DNA of 52,828 nucleotides from an uncultured beta proteobacterium (GCA_903848955.1 CAINHS010000084.1:1-52828), one strand, 5' to 3'; counted from the first letter of the stretch, positions 30,247-39,002 are shown. A program made the numbers and translations. Notes: generated by a model not told the origin, from the letters alone.

Positions 30247-30693
30247 TGTTCTGCATGTAGGGGCTGTGCAGGCAAATGTTGTCAGTCTGCGGACTTCAAT
30301 CGTATCCGCTTGCGCACCGTATCCGGAGAGGCGCCGGTCATGCCGGCTGCGGTCCGATCATCGGCAAGACGATCAATACCACTGTGCATGACAGGGGATA
30401 GGCATTCGCCATGCACTCTGAAACCACATCTGGGAGCGGGGAATGCTCCACAACCCTATGCCGATATGCATAGAACTGCCGGAAAGGTCTTGAGGCCCTG
30501 CCTGAATACGGCTGCTCAAGGATTGAACAGCCGTCACAAATTCTTAACAGACCTGTCGCCGCGGCACTTCTCCACATACTTATCCACAGATTTTGTGGAT
30601 TACGGGTAGCGAGCATCCGGCCGGCGATCTGGCAAGGCAGATTCCTGAGGCTATCATGGCGGCTGCGAACAAGACCTGAAACAACCCGGAGCC
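30247..30693. other. Non-coding stretch with clustered DnaA boxes
   Basis: About 447 bases without a supported gene lie between the tRNA terminator and a small membrane-protein gene. Short frames exist but have no Shine-Dalgarno or protein-like composition. The last quarter holds the DnaA-box cluster described separately. No oriC-type AT-rich unwinding region or dnaA/dnaN gene is seen, so I do not call an origin. Confidence 0.5.
30568..30602. promoter_or_regulatory. Cluster of three DnaA-box-like 9-mers
   Basis: TTCTCCACA (30568-30576, one mismatch), TTATCCACA (30580-30588, perfect) and TGTGGATTA on the other strand (30594-30602, one mismatch) occur within 35 bases. The last two face each other and form the inverted repeat ATCCACA..TGTGGAT. 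This could be a DnaA-regulated site or a titration site. Confidence 0.55.
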
Positions 30694-30975
30694 ATGATTC
30701 CAGACCTGCCAGTCGCGGCATCCAGTACCAGTACCAGTACCAGGACCGGCCATCCCGCTGCCGGCGGTCGCTGGCGCGGACCTTGGGGCGTGATGGCGCT
30801 GGTCGCGCTGCTGGTCTTCGCCGGCTACTTTGCGCGGGACTATTTCAAGCGACTGGGTCCGCCGGATCGCTGCTGGGAGATCAGGGAAATGGAAGGCCGT
30901 CTGTACAAGATGAATCCCTGCACCGGCCAGTTCCTCCTGCTGGGTGACGTTCAGCCGCCGGCAACGGGTCGCTGA
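30694..30975 (+). CDS. Hypothetical single-pass membrane protein
   Basis: The 93-residue protein is not recognised. After a low-complexity Ser/Thr N-terminus (ASSTSTSTRT) there is one membrane segment (VMALVALLVFAGYFA, about 34-48), then a short domain with two Cys (DRCWEIREMEG and NPCTGQF). The Cys pair would face the periplasm if the Arg-rich side is cytoplasmic, and could form a disulfide. It is followed 4 bases later by the TPR gene and is likely co-transcribed with it. Confidence 0.6.
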   Translation: MIPDLPVAASSTSTSTRTGHPAAGGRWRGPWGVMALVALLVFAGYFARDYFKRLGPPDRCWEIREMEGRLYKMNPCTGQFLLLGDVQPPATGR

Positions 30976-30979
30976 ATCC

Positions 30980-32425
30980 GTGTCGCCGGACGAGCCAGGG
31001 CAAGCAGATCCGCTTAAGGATCTGTCGCCCGCCGGGAAATCCGGCCGCGCCGAGGCCTTTTTTTACGAGGGGAACCGCCATCTGGCCGGCGGCGATTCTG
31101 CTCAGGCGGAGGAATGCTTCCGCCAAGCCATCCGGCTGCTTCCCGATCTCGCCGAGGCCCATGCCAATCTGGGACTGGTGCTGGATCAGGCCGGCCGGCT
31201 GGCCGAAGCCGAAGCGCATTACCGCCATTCCATCGTCTGCAATGACGGTCACGGGCAAACCCATATCAACCTCGGTGCCATGCTGACCCTGCAAAAGCGC
31301 TTTGCCGAGGCGGAAGCCGCTTACCGGCGGGCTTTGCAACTGATGCCGGAGTCGGCCGCGGCCTGGTCCAATCTGGGGGTTCTGCAGGCCTGCCGCAAGC
31401 AGGAGGTCGAGGCCGAACTCAGTTACCGCAAGGCGATGGCGCTGGCCCCCGACTACCCACTGGCCAGATTCAATCTGAGTTACCTGTTGCTGCGTCAGGG
31501 CCGCTTCGAGGAGGGTTGGCGCTGCCTCGAGGCGCGCGACTGGTATGCCGCGCTGGAAGCCCGCCTGGCCTGCCCGCGATGGCGTGGAGAGTCCCTGCAG
31601 GGCAAGTCCCTGCTGATCGGTTTCGAGGCCGGGCATGGCGACATGATCCAGTTCTGTCGCTACGCCGCCGTGTTGAAGGCCCGCGGCGCGCGGCACATCA
31701 CATTGATTTGTCATCCTGCGCTGAAGACCCTGTTCGCTTCCCTTGAGGGCGTCGATTGCGTCACCGGTTTTGATGAGCCGCTGCCGCCATCGACCTGGGA
31801 TTTCTGGACTCCGCCGCTGAGCATTCCGCTGCATTGCCAGACCGGACTCGACTCGATTCCGGCCAGCTTGCCCTACCTTGGCGCCGAGCGCGTGAAACTC
31901 GACCGATGGTCAGCCGTGGTGGCCGGGCAGTGTTTTCCCGGCGCGGTACGCATCGGTCTGGTGTGGAAAGGAAACCCGCGCTTCGAGAACGATGCGGAGC
32001 GATCGCTTCCCGGTCTGGCGAGCTTGTCTGCCCTGGGCCCGATCGCCGGCGCGCGTTTTTTCAGTTTGCAAAAAGGAGCCGGCGAGGACGATGCGGCAAG
32101 TCCGCCGGCCGGCCTGGCACCGGTCAATCTCGGGCCGCAAATTGCCGATTTTGCCGATACCGCGGCGATCATCGCCAATCTCGACCTGGTGATCAGCGTG
32201 GACACGGCCGTCGCCCACCTGGCGGGGGCCATGGGCAAGGCCTGCTGGCTGCTGTTGCCTGATTACAAGACCGACTGGCGCTGGCTGAGCGGGCGCAGCG
32301 ATTCGCCCTGGTACCCCGGCGTCATGCGCCTGTTCCGTCAGTCCCGTGCCGGTGACTGGCCGGGCCTGCTTGGCGAAGTGCATGCCGCGCTGCAGGCATT
32401 TGTCGGCAAGCACGGCGCAACTTGA
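30980..32425 (+). CDS. TPR protein with GT9-like glycosyltransferase domain
   Basis: With GTG at 30980 as start the protein has 481 residues; a GTG at 30944 inside the previous gene is an alternative. Tetratricopeptide repeats occupy about 30-185 (AEECFRQAIRLLPDLAEAHANLG and similar units of 34). From about 200 the sequence resembles ADP-heptose glycosyltransferases (GT9/GT41-like): LLIGFEAGHGDMIQFCRY and, near the end, VISVDTAVAHLAGAMGK. It may glycosylate a protein bound by the TPR, as in O-GlcNAc transferase-like bacterial enzymes, or it may have lost activity. The preceding gene is a membrane protein. Confidence 0.75.
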   Translation: MSPDEPGQADPLKDLSPAGKSGRAEAFFYEGNRHLAGGDSAQAEECFRQAIRLLPDLAEAHANLGLVLDQAGRLAEAEAHYRHSIVCNDGHGQTHINLGAMLTLQKRFAEAEAAYRRALQLMPESAAAWSNLGVLQACRKQEVEAELSYRKAMALAPDYPLARFNLSYLLLRQGRFEEGWRCLEARDWYAALEARLACPRWRGESLQGKSLLIGFEAGHGDMIQFCRYAAVLKARGARHITLICHPALKTLFASLEGVDCVTGFDEPLPPSTWDFWTPPLSIPLHCQTGLDSIPASLPYLGAERVKLDRWSAVVAGQCFPGAVRIGLVWKGNPRFENDAERSLPGLASLSALGPIAGARFFSLQKGAGEDDAASPPAGLAPVNLGPQIADFADTAAIIANLDLVISVDTAVAHLAGAMGKACWLLLPDYKTDWRWLSGRSDSPWYPGVMRLFRQSRAGDWPGLLGEVHAALQAFVGKHGAT

Positions 32426-32432
32426 AACCGGA

Positions 32433-32460
32433 CGGCGGCCACGCATGCAGCATGCCGCCG
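32433..32460. terminator. Hairpin between convergent genes
   Basis: CGGCGGC / GCCGCCG forms a 7-bp perfect stem around 14 bases. It lies in the 54-base gap between the TPR gene (ends 32425) and the minus-strand hypothetical gene (ends 32480). There is no T-run, so termination is only probable. Confidence 0.45.
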
Positions 32461-32479
32461 CAGCTGCGGTACCGTCAGC

Positions 32480-33406
32480 CTAGCCGGGCAGTGGCACCGG
32501 CATCATGGTAACGATTCCGGTTGCCGCATAGATTTCACATCGCTCGACGAAATCCCTGGCGCTCTTCGGCATCGGTACCCGCGCCCGGGTGATGTGGAAG
32601 ATCAGGTCGCGGCCGTTGCAGATGAGTTGGGTGCCGAAGGACGCCGCGCGCTGTTCGATTTCGCTTTCGGGGTTGTTCATGAGGGGGCGGAAGTTGGCGA
32701 GGCGCTCGCCGGCGGTGACCATCTCGGCCCAGATGTCGAAGATTTCGGGGTCGGTGCGCAGCGTTTCCACCTTGATCCGGGCGACGCCGGCAAACTCCCG
32801 GATCACTGTCTCTATGCCCTCGAACATCGGCGTGTGGAAGGTGCGCAGCATGGCCGCAGCGACGCTGTCGATCTCGCGCATGGCCTGGGCCATCTTCAGG
32901 TAGCGGTTTTCGAAAAAGGATTCAAGTGGAACCGTGAAGGCGCGGAACGGTTCACCCCACAATTCGTCAATGCCTTCCTCGCCGCTGCGGTGGAGGACCA
33001 GGCGACAGAGGGAGAGGGCTTCCTGCAGGCAGCGGCCGCATTCGCGCATCAGATCGTTGCTCGAGGAGATTTCCACCCCCGCCGATTGCAGATCGACCAG
33101 ACGGGTGAAAATGTCGGTGGCGCGATTGAACATGGCGCCGGCATACATCGAGCCCTTGACCCGCTTCTTGCCGGAATCGGTTTCTTCTTCGTAGGCCTTC
33201 TTCGCTTCAGCGAGACGATTGCCGGGTATGTTGAGGCCGTGCTCGGTGTGGTTGAAGAGGCGGCGCGTCAAGGCCTCGATCAGGCGGCGCTTGGCCTGCA
33301 GCGTGTCGGTCGGCACCGGGTAGGTCTTGATCCAGTAGCCGTCCGTGTAGGAGCGTTCGCATCCGTCGATGATGCGCAGGGTGCCGTTGGCGATGTCTTG
33401 GTCCAT
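32480..33406 (-). CDS. Hypothetical helical protein next to the sensor kinase
   Basis: Start at 33406 (MDQDIANGTL) gives 308 residues; the frame is open further back, but that part lies over the promoter region of the kinase and looks non-coding. I do not recognise a family. There is no signal peptide or membrane segment. It is mostly charged helices, with conserved-looking sections CERSYTDGYWIKTYPVP and RECGRCLQEALSLCRLVLHRSGEEG. It is divergent from the histidine kinase 212 bases away. A role related to that kinase is possible but unsupported by sequence. Confidence 0.6.
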   Translation of the reverse strand: MDQDIANGTLRIIDGCERSYTDGYWIKTYPVPTDTLQAKRRLIEALTRRLFNHTEHGLNIPGNRLAEAKKAYEEETDSGKKRVKGSMYAGAMFNRATDIFTRLVDLQSAGVEISSSNDLMRECGRCLQEALSLCRLVLHRSGEEGIDELWGEPFRAFTVPLESFFENRYLKMAQAMREIDSVAAAMLRTFHTPMFEGIETVIREFAGVARIKVETLRTDPEIFDIWAEMVTAGERLANFRPLMNNPESEIEQRAASFGTQLICNGRDLIFHITRARVPMPKSARDFVERCEIYAATGIVTMMPVPLPG

Positions 33407-33617
33407 GATCCGTGGAATCTCAGGAAGCGATTCGATGTTTTTTCCAGTCGAAGCCGCGCATCTTGCCCCAATTCTTCCCTTCGCAGGGCGGTTGAGCGAC
33501 AATCCCGCCGCGGCGTCATAAAATTCGGGGCCGGTTTTCGCCGCATCGCCCGCGCCGCAAGTTGTGGCGCAGGCCTGCCGGAGTTTGTGTGCCATCAGCA
33601 ATAGATCAGGAGGCGGG

Positions 33618-36188
33618 ATGAAGCGCATCGCGGGTATCGACTTCGAGAAACTTGGCATTCGCGCCAAGCTGATTCTGCTGTTCGTGGTCATCAAGGTCGT
33701 GCCGCTGATCCTGCTCGCGATACTCGCCTGGGAAGGCGTCAGCCGGCTGGGCAGCGGCCTGGCGGATCAAAGCGACAGGCTGACCGTCGAGGTGCGCGAT
33801 ACCGTTGCCCAGATGGGCAAGACCTTCTCCAGCGAATCGGTCAAGGCCCTCGACGACCGCGCGCGGGAGGAACTGGAACGCCTCACCACCGATACCGCCC
33901 GCGCCGTGGCCGATTTTCTCTACGACCGGGACCGGGATATTCTGCTCGCCGCGCAACTGGATCCGGGCGAAGCGCTGTACCGGCGTTTTGTCGAAAACCG
34001 CAAGCACAGCCTCACCGACATCGGCCAGTGGCGACTGGCGGAAAACGGCAAGGGCTGGCTGCCGGCGGACGGCCCTGCCGGGGAGGGCAAGGTGGCCACC
34101 CCCAGCAACGAGGAGAACAAACAGGACTTCCACTACCGGCCTCCGGAGACCGTGCTGCGGACCCTGTCGCGTCCCCTGTATCACGAGATCACCTACGTCG
34201 GCCTGGACGGCCGCGAGAAACTGAAGATTTCCCAGACCGATGTGTTGCCGCGCGACCTGCGCGACGTTTCGCACAAGGAGAACACCTGGTGCAAGGCGGA
34301 AACCTATTTTGCCGAACTGAAGAAATTGAAGCCTGGCGAGATCTATGTTTCCGACGTCATCGGCCCCTACGTTCCCTCGCGCGTTATCGGCCCGGTGACG
34401 CCGGAGAAGGCCAAGAGTCTGGGGATCCCCTTCGAGCCGGAACGGGAGGCCTATGCCGGGCGCGAAAATCCAAAGGGCAAGCGCTTCCAGGGCATCGTCC
34501 GGTGGGCGACGCCGGTGGTCAAGGGCGGCAGCATCGTCGGTTACGTCACGCTGGCGCTGGATCATACCCACGTCATGAGTTTCACCGACAACCTGATGCC
34601 GACATCTGCCCGTTACACGGCGATATCGGATGCCACCAACGGCAACTACGCCTTCATGTGGGACTATCTGGATCGCAGCATCGCGCATCCGCGGCACCAC
34701 TCGATCGTCGGCCTCGACCCGAAGACCGGCGAGTACGCGCCTTCATGGCTGGAGGCAAGCATCTACGAGGGTTGGCAGCAGAGCGGCAAATCCTTGCGGA
34801 ATTACCTGAAGGACGTTCCCCCCTTCGATCACCAGACGCGCGAGAAGAAGCCGGCCAAGCCGCTCACCAGCGCCGGCTACGTGGGCCTGGAATGTCGCTA
34901 CCTGAATTTCGCGCCGCAATGCCAGGGTTGGCACGATCTGACCCAGTTCGGCGGTTCGGGCTCCTTCCTCATCCTGTGGACCGGTGTCTGGAAACTGACC
35001 ACGGCGGCAAGCATTCCCTATCGCACCGGCCAGTACGCCCGGACCCCGCGCGGCTTCGGTTACGTGACCATCGGCGCCAACGTCGACGATTTCCACAAGC
35101 CGGCCCAGACCACGGCTACCTTGATGGCGGCCAAGGTGGCCGAGTTCGGCGAGCGGATGAAGGTCCGTCAGGCCGATTTGCGCAGCCTGATAGAGGAGTC
35201 AACGGGCCGCACGGCTTTCACCCTGGCCACCTCGACCCTGATCATGCTGCTACTGGTCGTGGTGGTGGCGGTCTGGCTTGCCTCCATGCTCACCCGCCGC
35301 ATAACCGATCTGATCGCGGGCCTGGCCCGCATCGAGGCCGGCGACTTCGGCTTCCGCTTCAAGTATCAGTCAAAGGATGAGATGGGCAGTCTCAGCGATT
35401 CCCTCAACACCATGGCCGGCAGCGTCGAGAAATCTTTCCGGCGTCTGGAGGACGCGCGTCACCTGGCCGAGGAAAACAGCCGCATGAAGAGCGACTTCGT
35501 CGCCAGCATGTCGCACGAGTTGCGCACGCCCCTCAACGGCATCCTCGGTTTTGCCGAACTGATCCGCGAGGATGCGCCCAATGAGGAAATACGCGACCAC
35601 GCTGCCACCATTTGCCAGAGCGGCCAGCACCTGCTCGCCCTGGTGAATGATGTCCTCGACATCGCCAAGATAGAGTCCGGCAACATGAGGCTCGACGCGG
35701 TTCCCTTCGCCCTGCCGCCGCTGCTGCAGGAACTGGCCGCTCTGCATGCCGCAACGGCCCGGCAGAAAGGCTTGCGTCTGGTGCACCAGTTTGCTCCCGA
35801 TGTGCCGCAGACGCTGATCGGTGACCCGATGCGACTGCGCCAGGTGGTCCACAACCTGCTCAGCAACGCGGTGAAATTCACTCAACAGGGCGAGATATGC
35901 ATCACGGCCGGACGGGACGGGGAGCGGGTCGTCATCGGTGTCCGCGATACCGGGCCGGGCATTGCCGCAGAAGCCCAGGTCGCCGTGTTCGAGCGCTTTC
36001 ACCAGGAGAGCAACTTCGTCACCCGCGCACATGGCGGCACCGGGCTCGGCCTTGCTCTGGTGCGGGAATTCGTGGCGCTGATGGGAGGTTCCCTGCGTCT
36101 CGAATCCGAGCTGGGCCACGGCGCCTATTTCGAGTTCTGGATACCTCTGGCTAGTCCGGCAGCGCCAGCTGAAGAGACTGCATCGTGA
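33618..36188 (+). CDS. Membrane histidine kinase with large periplasmic Cache-like sensor
   Basis: The 856-residue kinase starts at 33618, with GGAGG 6 bases before the ATG. Order: TM1 (about 17-40), a periplasmic sensor of about 490 residues, TM2 (about 535-558), HAMP (to about 610), HisKA with phospho-acceptor His in SHELRTPLNG (near 633), and HATPase with N box NLLSNAVKF, DTGPGI and GGTGLGLALV. The sensor is unusually long, with a Cys pair (GLECRYLNFAPQCQG) and a double-Cache-like architecture. There is no receiver domain; the regulator lies convergently with a 38-base overlap. The ligand is unknown. Confidence 0.88.
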   Translation: MKRIAGIDFEKLGIRAKLILLFVVIKVVPLILLAILAWEGVSRLGSGLADQSDRLTVEVRDTVAQMGKTFSSESVKALDDRAREELERLTTDTARAVADFLYDRDRDILLAAQLDPGEALYRRFVENRKHSLTDIGQWRLAENGKGWLPADGPAGEGKVATPSNEENKQDFHYRPPETVLRTLSRPLYHEITYVGLDGREKLKISQTDVLPRDLRDVSHKENTWCKAETYFAELKKLKPGEIYVSDVIGPYVPSRVIGPVTPEKAKSLGIPFEPEREAYAGRENPKGKRFQGIVRWATPVVKGGSIVGYVTLALDHTHVMSFTDNLMPTSARYTAISDATNGNYAFMWDYLDRSIAHPRHHSIVGLDPKTGEYAPSWLEASIYEGWQQSGKSLRNYLKDVPPFDHQTREKKPAKPLTSAGYVGLECRYLNFAPQCQGWHDLTQFGGSGSFLILWTGVWKLTTAASIPYRTGQYARTPRGFGYVTIGANVDDFHKPAQTTATLMAAKVAEFGERMKVRQADLRSLIEESTGRTAFTLATSTLIMLLLVVVVAVWLASMLTRRITDLIAGLARIEAGDFGFRFKYQSKDEMGSLSDSLNTMAGSVEKSFRRLEDARHLAEENSRMKSDFVASMSHELRTPLNGILGFAELIREDAPNEEIRDHAATICQSGQHLLALVNDVLDIAKIESGNMRLDAVPFALPPLLQELAALHAATARQKGLRLVHQFAPDVPQTLIGDPMRLRQVVHNLLSNAVKFTQQGEICITAGRDGERVVIGVRDTGPGIAAEAQVAVFERFHQESNFVTRAHGGTGLGLALVREFVALMGGSLRLESELGHGAYFEFWIPLASPAAPAEETAS

Positions 36189-36504
36189 TCGGCTTGATCA
36201 GAATTGCGTCGAAGCCGGCGCTCATGATGCGCTGCTGTTCCGATTCCATGGCGTGCGCGGTGTAGGCCACCAGCCGCAGTCCGGCCAGAGATCTGTTGGC
36301 GCGAATGCGGCGGCAGACTTCCTCGCCATCGATGCCCGGCATGCTGATGTCGAGGAGCACGCCGTCAAAGCGATCGACAGACAGGATTTCCAGTGCCGTC
36401 GCGCCGCCGTCGGCTTCTGCGATTTCCCAGCCGCGCTTCTTCAGCAGGGTACTGGCCAGTTTGCGATTGACGGCATTGTCATCGACTACAAGAATTCGCT
36501 TCAT
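36151..36504 (-). CDS. Single-domain response regulator (CheY-like)
   Basis: The 117-residue protein is one receiver domain with no output domain. The acidic pair is D8-D9 (VVDDN), the phospho-acceptor is Asp52 (LLDISMPG), with Thr82 (AYTAHAM) and Lys104 (LIKPI) also present. The 3' end overlaps the kinase gene's 3' end by 38 bases on the opposite strand, so each mRNA is partly antisense to the other. It is a probable phosphotransfer partner of that kinase and could work as a diffusible intermediate. This pairing is inferred from location. Confidence 0.88.
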   Translation of the reverse strand: MKRILVVDDNAVNRKLASTLLKKRGWEIAEADGGATALEILSVDRFDGVLLDISMPGIDGEEVCRRIRANRSLAGLRLVAYTAHAMESEQQRIMSAGFDAILIKPITMQSLQLALPD

Positions 36505-36634
36505 GGGTGGGGTTGTCGGCGCAGCGTGGTGGGAGGCAAGCGTGCTTTATACAGCAGAACAGACGAAAGCCGGTCGGCGCGGATCGCTATCGTGCCGGCT
36601 CGCTTGCGATGACAGGTGCAATTCAGTCCGGCGG

Positions 36635-37438
36635 TCACTTGCCGCCGCGCCAGCCCAGCTGGCGCGATATGCGGCAGGCGGCGGCACGGATGGCTTTCGG
36701 CATCGGGCCATTCCAGTGGGGTGGCATGAGGCCTGCGGGACCCAGGCCGGTGATGGCCAGCGCCATCTTGCCGTCGTGATTGAATACCGGGGCCGAAAAG
36801 GCGTTGATGCCGGGAATCAGGGATCCGACGACGCGTGACATGCCATGTTCGCGCGCTGTGGCAATCAGGGCATCGAGTTGCGCCCGCGTTACCGGTGCCC
36901 GGGCGTCCTCGCTGCCGGCGTTGATCAGGAGTTCCTCTGCCACCCGCTGCTGCAACTGCGGCGAGTCGAAGAAAGCCACATAGCACAGGCCTATGGCCGA
37001 ATGCAGCAAGGGCATCACGGCGCCGGTGCGCAGATTGACCGTCACCGGCCGTCGCGACTCGACCCAGCGCACGATGGTGGGGCCCATATTGCCCCATACC
37101 GCGAGGGCCACGGTTTCCCCGATTTCCTCGCCGAGCGAGTCGAGCACAGGGGTCGCCACACGCACCGCGTCGAGCCGGGCGAGGCTGGCGAGGCCGAGAT
37201 CCAGCGCGAAATGTCCCAGATCGTAGCGGCCCGAGAGCGGATCCTGCGTCACCAGTCCGGTACGCATGAAGCTGACCAGGTAGCGGTGGGCCTTGGCCGC
37301 CGGCATGCCCGCCGCCAGGGCGAGGTCGCGCAGCATCATCGGCGCGCCGTGATCCGCCAGCACCCGCAGCAGCGGCACGCCGACCTCGATGGACTGGATG
37401 CCCTGCCGGCTGTTTTGGTCTTTTTCTTCGACTAACAT
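36635..37438 (-). CDS. IclR-family transcriptional regulator
   Basis: The 267-residue regulator has the N-terminal winged helix (LLRVLADHGAPMMLRDLALAAGMPAAKAHRYLVSF, in blocks at about 25-70) and the C-terminal IclR effector domain (RYDLGHFALDLG, GETVALAVWG, SRVVGSLIPGINAFSAPVFNHDG). Members often control aromatic or acyl-CoA catabolism. It is divergent from the PolB-like exonuclease gene 117 bases away and autoregulation is plausible. The effector is unknown. Confidence 0.92.
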   Translation of the reverse strand: MLVEEKDQNSRQGIQSIEVGVPLLRVLADHGAPMMLRDLALAAGMPAAKAHRYLVSFMRTGLVTQDPLSGRYDLGHFALDLGLASLARLDAVRVATPVLDSLGEEIGETVALAVWGNMGPTIVRWVESRRPVTVNLRTGAVMPLLHSAIGLCYVAFFDSPQLQQRVAEELLINAGSEDARAPVTRAQLDALIATAREHGMSRVVGSLIPGINAFSAPVFNHDGKMALAITGLGPAGLMPPHWNGPMPKAIRAAACRISRQLGWRGGK

Positions 37439-37554
37439 GGAGCGGGATTATAGAATCGGCATTGGCTGCCCGCGTAGTGCAATTTCAGGCAGTCCAGCTG
37501 CGCCCGTGCCGACAACCCACCGACATATCGCTTTTTGCCACCGGAACCCTGCCC

Positions 37555-38349
37555 ATGACTCCCGTTCTCGTCTTTGACATCGAGACCATTCCGGACATCG
37601 CCGGCCTGCGCACGCTGCATCAACTGCCGGCGACGCTGGCCGACGGGGAAGTGGCGGAGTTCGCCTTTCAGCGCCAGCGGGCCAAGAACGGCAGCGATTT
37701 CCTGCCGCTGCACCTGCAGCGCGTGGTGGTGATTTCCTGCGCACTGCGCAGCGCGGAAGGTTTTCGCGTCTGGTCGCTGGCCGGGCCCAAGTCGGGCGAG
37801 GGCGAAATCATCCAGCGCTTTTTCGACGGTGTGGAAAAGTTCACGCCGCAGATCGTCTCCTGGAACGGCGGCGGCTTCGACCTGCCGGTGCTGCACTACC
37901 GCGGCCTGATGCATCGCGTCACGGCGCCGCGCTACTGGGACATGGGCGAAGGCGATTACCGCGACTCGCGCGATTTCAAGTGGAACAACTACATCAGCCG
38001 CTACCACATGCGGCATACGGACCTGATGGATCTGCTGGCGATGTACCAGCCGCGCGGCAGTGCGCCGCTCGATCAACTGGCGCGCCTGATGGGCCTGCCG
38101 GGCAAGCTCGGCATGGACGGCTCGGCGGTCTGGGGTGCCTGGCAGGAAGGGCGCAGCGACGAGATCCGCGATTATTGCGAAACCGACGTGGTCAACACCT
38201 TTCTGGTCTTTCTGCGCTTCCAACTCATGCGCGGACTGCTGACGGCCGGCGAGCACGACAGCGAACTGGAACTGGTCAAGTCCACGCTGGCGGCGACCGG
38301 CCTGCCGCACTGGAAGGAATTTATTGCTGCCTGGGAGGCATCATGCTGA
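37555..38349 (+). CDS. PolB-like 3'-5' exonuclease (DnaQ fold)
   Basis: Start at 37555 gives MTPVLVFDIETIPD and 264 residues. The three exonuclease motifs are present: Exo I FDIETIP, Exo II SWNGGGFDLPVL, and Exo III YCETDVVNTFLVFLR. This is the predicted 3'-5' exonuclease family related to the E. coli DNA polymerase II proofreading domain, here without a polymerase domain. A role in DNA repair or turnover is likely. The isochorismatase-like gene starts inside its last codons (7-base overlap), so the two are coupled. Confidence 0.88.
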   Translation: MTPVLVFDIETIPDIAGLRTLHQLPATLADGEVAEFAFQRQRAKNGSDFLPLHLQRVVVISCALRSAEGFRVWSLAGPKSGEGEIIQRFFDGVEKFTPQIVSWNGGGFDLPVLHYRGLMHRVTAPRYWDMGEGDYRDSRDFKWNNYISRYHMRHTDLMDLLAMYQPRGSAPLDQLARLMGLPGKLGMDGSAVWGAWQEGRSDEIRDYCETDVVNTFLVFLRFQLMRGLLTAGEHDSELELVKSTLAATGLPHWKEFIAAWEASC

Positions 38350-38885
38350 TCGATGCACGCGATTCGGCCCTGCTGGTGGTGGATGTACAGGGCAAACTGG
38401 TGCCGGCCATCGCCGGCTGGCAATCCTTGCTGGACCACGTGGTCTGGCTGATACGCGTGGCGCGCCGGCTGGAGATTCCGCTGCTGGCCTGCGAGCAGTA
38501 TCCGCAGGGACTGGGTCCGACCCATCCCGCCGTTGCCGCCGAACTTCCGGCCGGCTGCATTGCCGGCAAGCTGCATTTTTCCGCCGTGGCCGGGGGCTGT
38601 CATGCCCTCGATCAAGGCGGCGGCCCGCGCCAGTATGTGGTTTGTGGCATGGAAACCCATGTCTGCGTACTGCAGACGGTGATCGAACTGCTGGCCGGCG
38701 GCAGGCAGGTGTTCGTGGTGGAGGAGGCCGTCGGCTCACGCCGCCAGGCCGACAAGGCCCTGGCCCTGGAGCGCATGCGGCAGGCCGGCGCCGCCATTGT
38801 CAGCCGCGAGATGGTGGCCTTTGAATGGCTGCGGCGCGCCGACTCGGACGTGTTCCGCGAGATCAGCCGGAACTTTCTGCGCTGA
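38343..38885 (+). CDS. Isochorismatase-like cysteine hydrolase
   Basis: The 180-residue hydrolase has the triad of the isochorismatase/nicotinamidase superfamily: Asp14 (VVDVQGKL), Lys76 (AGKLHFSA) and Cys108 (CGMETHVCVLQT). The length and the EQYPQGLGPTHP section resemble YcaC-type proteins. The substrate is unknown. Its ATG at 38343 overlaps the exonuclease stop, so translation is linked. A 161-base gap leads to the first acyl-CoA dehydrogenase. Confidence 0.88.
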   Translation: MLIDARDSALLVVDVQGKLVPAIAGWQSLLDHVVWLIRVARRLEIPLLACEQYPQGLGPTHPAVAAELPAGCIAGKLHFSAVAGGCHALDQGGGPRQYVVCGMETHVCVLQTVIELLAGGRQVFVVEEAVGSRRQADKALALERMRQAGAAIVSREMVAFEWLRRADSDVFREISRNFLR

Positions 38886-38975
38886 TTGTCGGCCGCGCCA
38901 CCCGGCCGGCTGCGGCCCGGGCTTCCTGAATTAGAGTCGTTCGACTACACGTACCGGCAGAACTGCGTTAGCATT

Positions 38976-39002
38976 AAAACGCTTGTTTCAAACGGTCGTT
39001 CG
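38976..39002. promoter_or_regulatory. Tandem AAAC-N4-GTTT operator-like sites
   Basis: AAACGCTTGTTT (38977-38988) and the adjoining CAAACGGTCGTTCG (38989-39002) are two similar imperfect palindromes whose centres are 13 bases apart. The first is a perfect AAAC-N4-GTTT, the half-site arrangement known for PsrA, a TetR-type regulator of fatty-acid degradation. The sites lie 45-70 bases in front of the first acyl-CoA dehydrogenase gene, and a strong AAAGGAGG precedes its ATG. Confidence 0.5.

Noticed and set aside
30568-30602. Chromosome origin
   Set aside because: Only three boxes, no AT-rich unwinding element and no dnaA, dnaN or gidA nearby.
30310-30609. 99-codon plus-strand frame upstream of the small membrane protein
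   Set aside because: No Shine-Dalgarno, no domain and it crosses the DnaA-box cluster; judged non-coding.
32480-33694. 404-codon version of the hypothetical protein
   Set aside because: The first 96 codons reach into the start of the histidine kinase gene; the ATG at 33406 begins the protein-like section.
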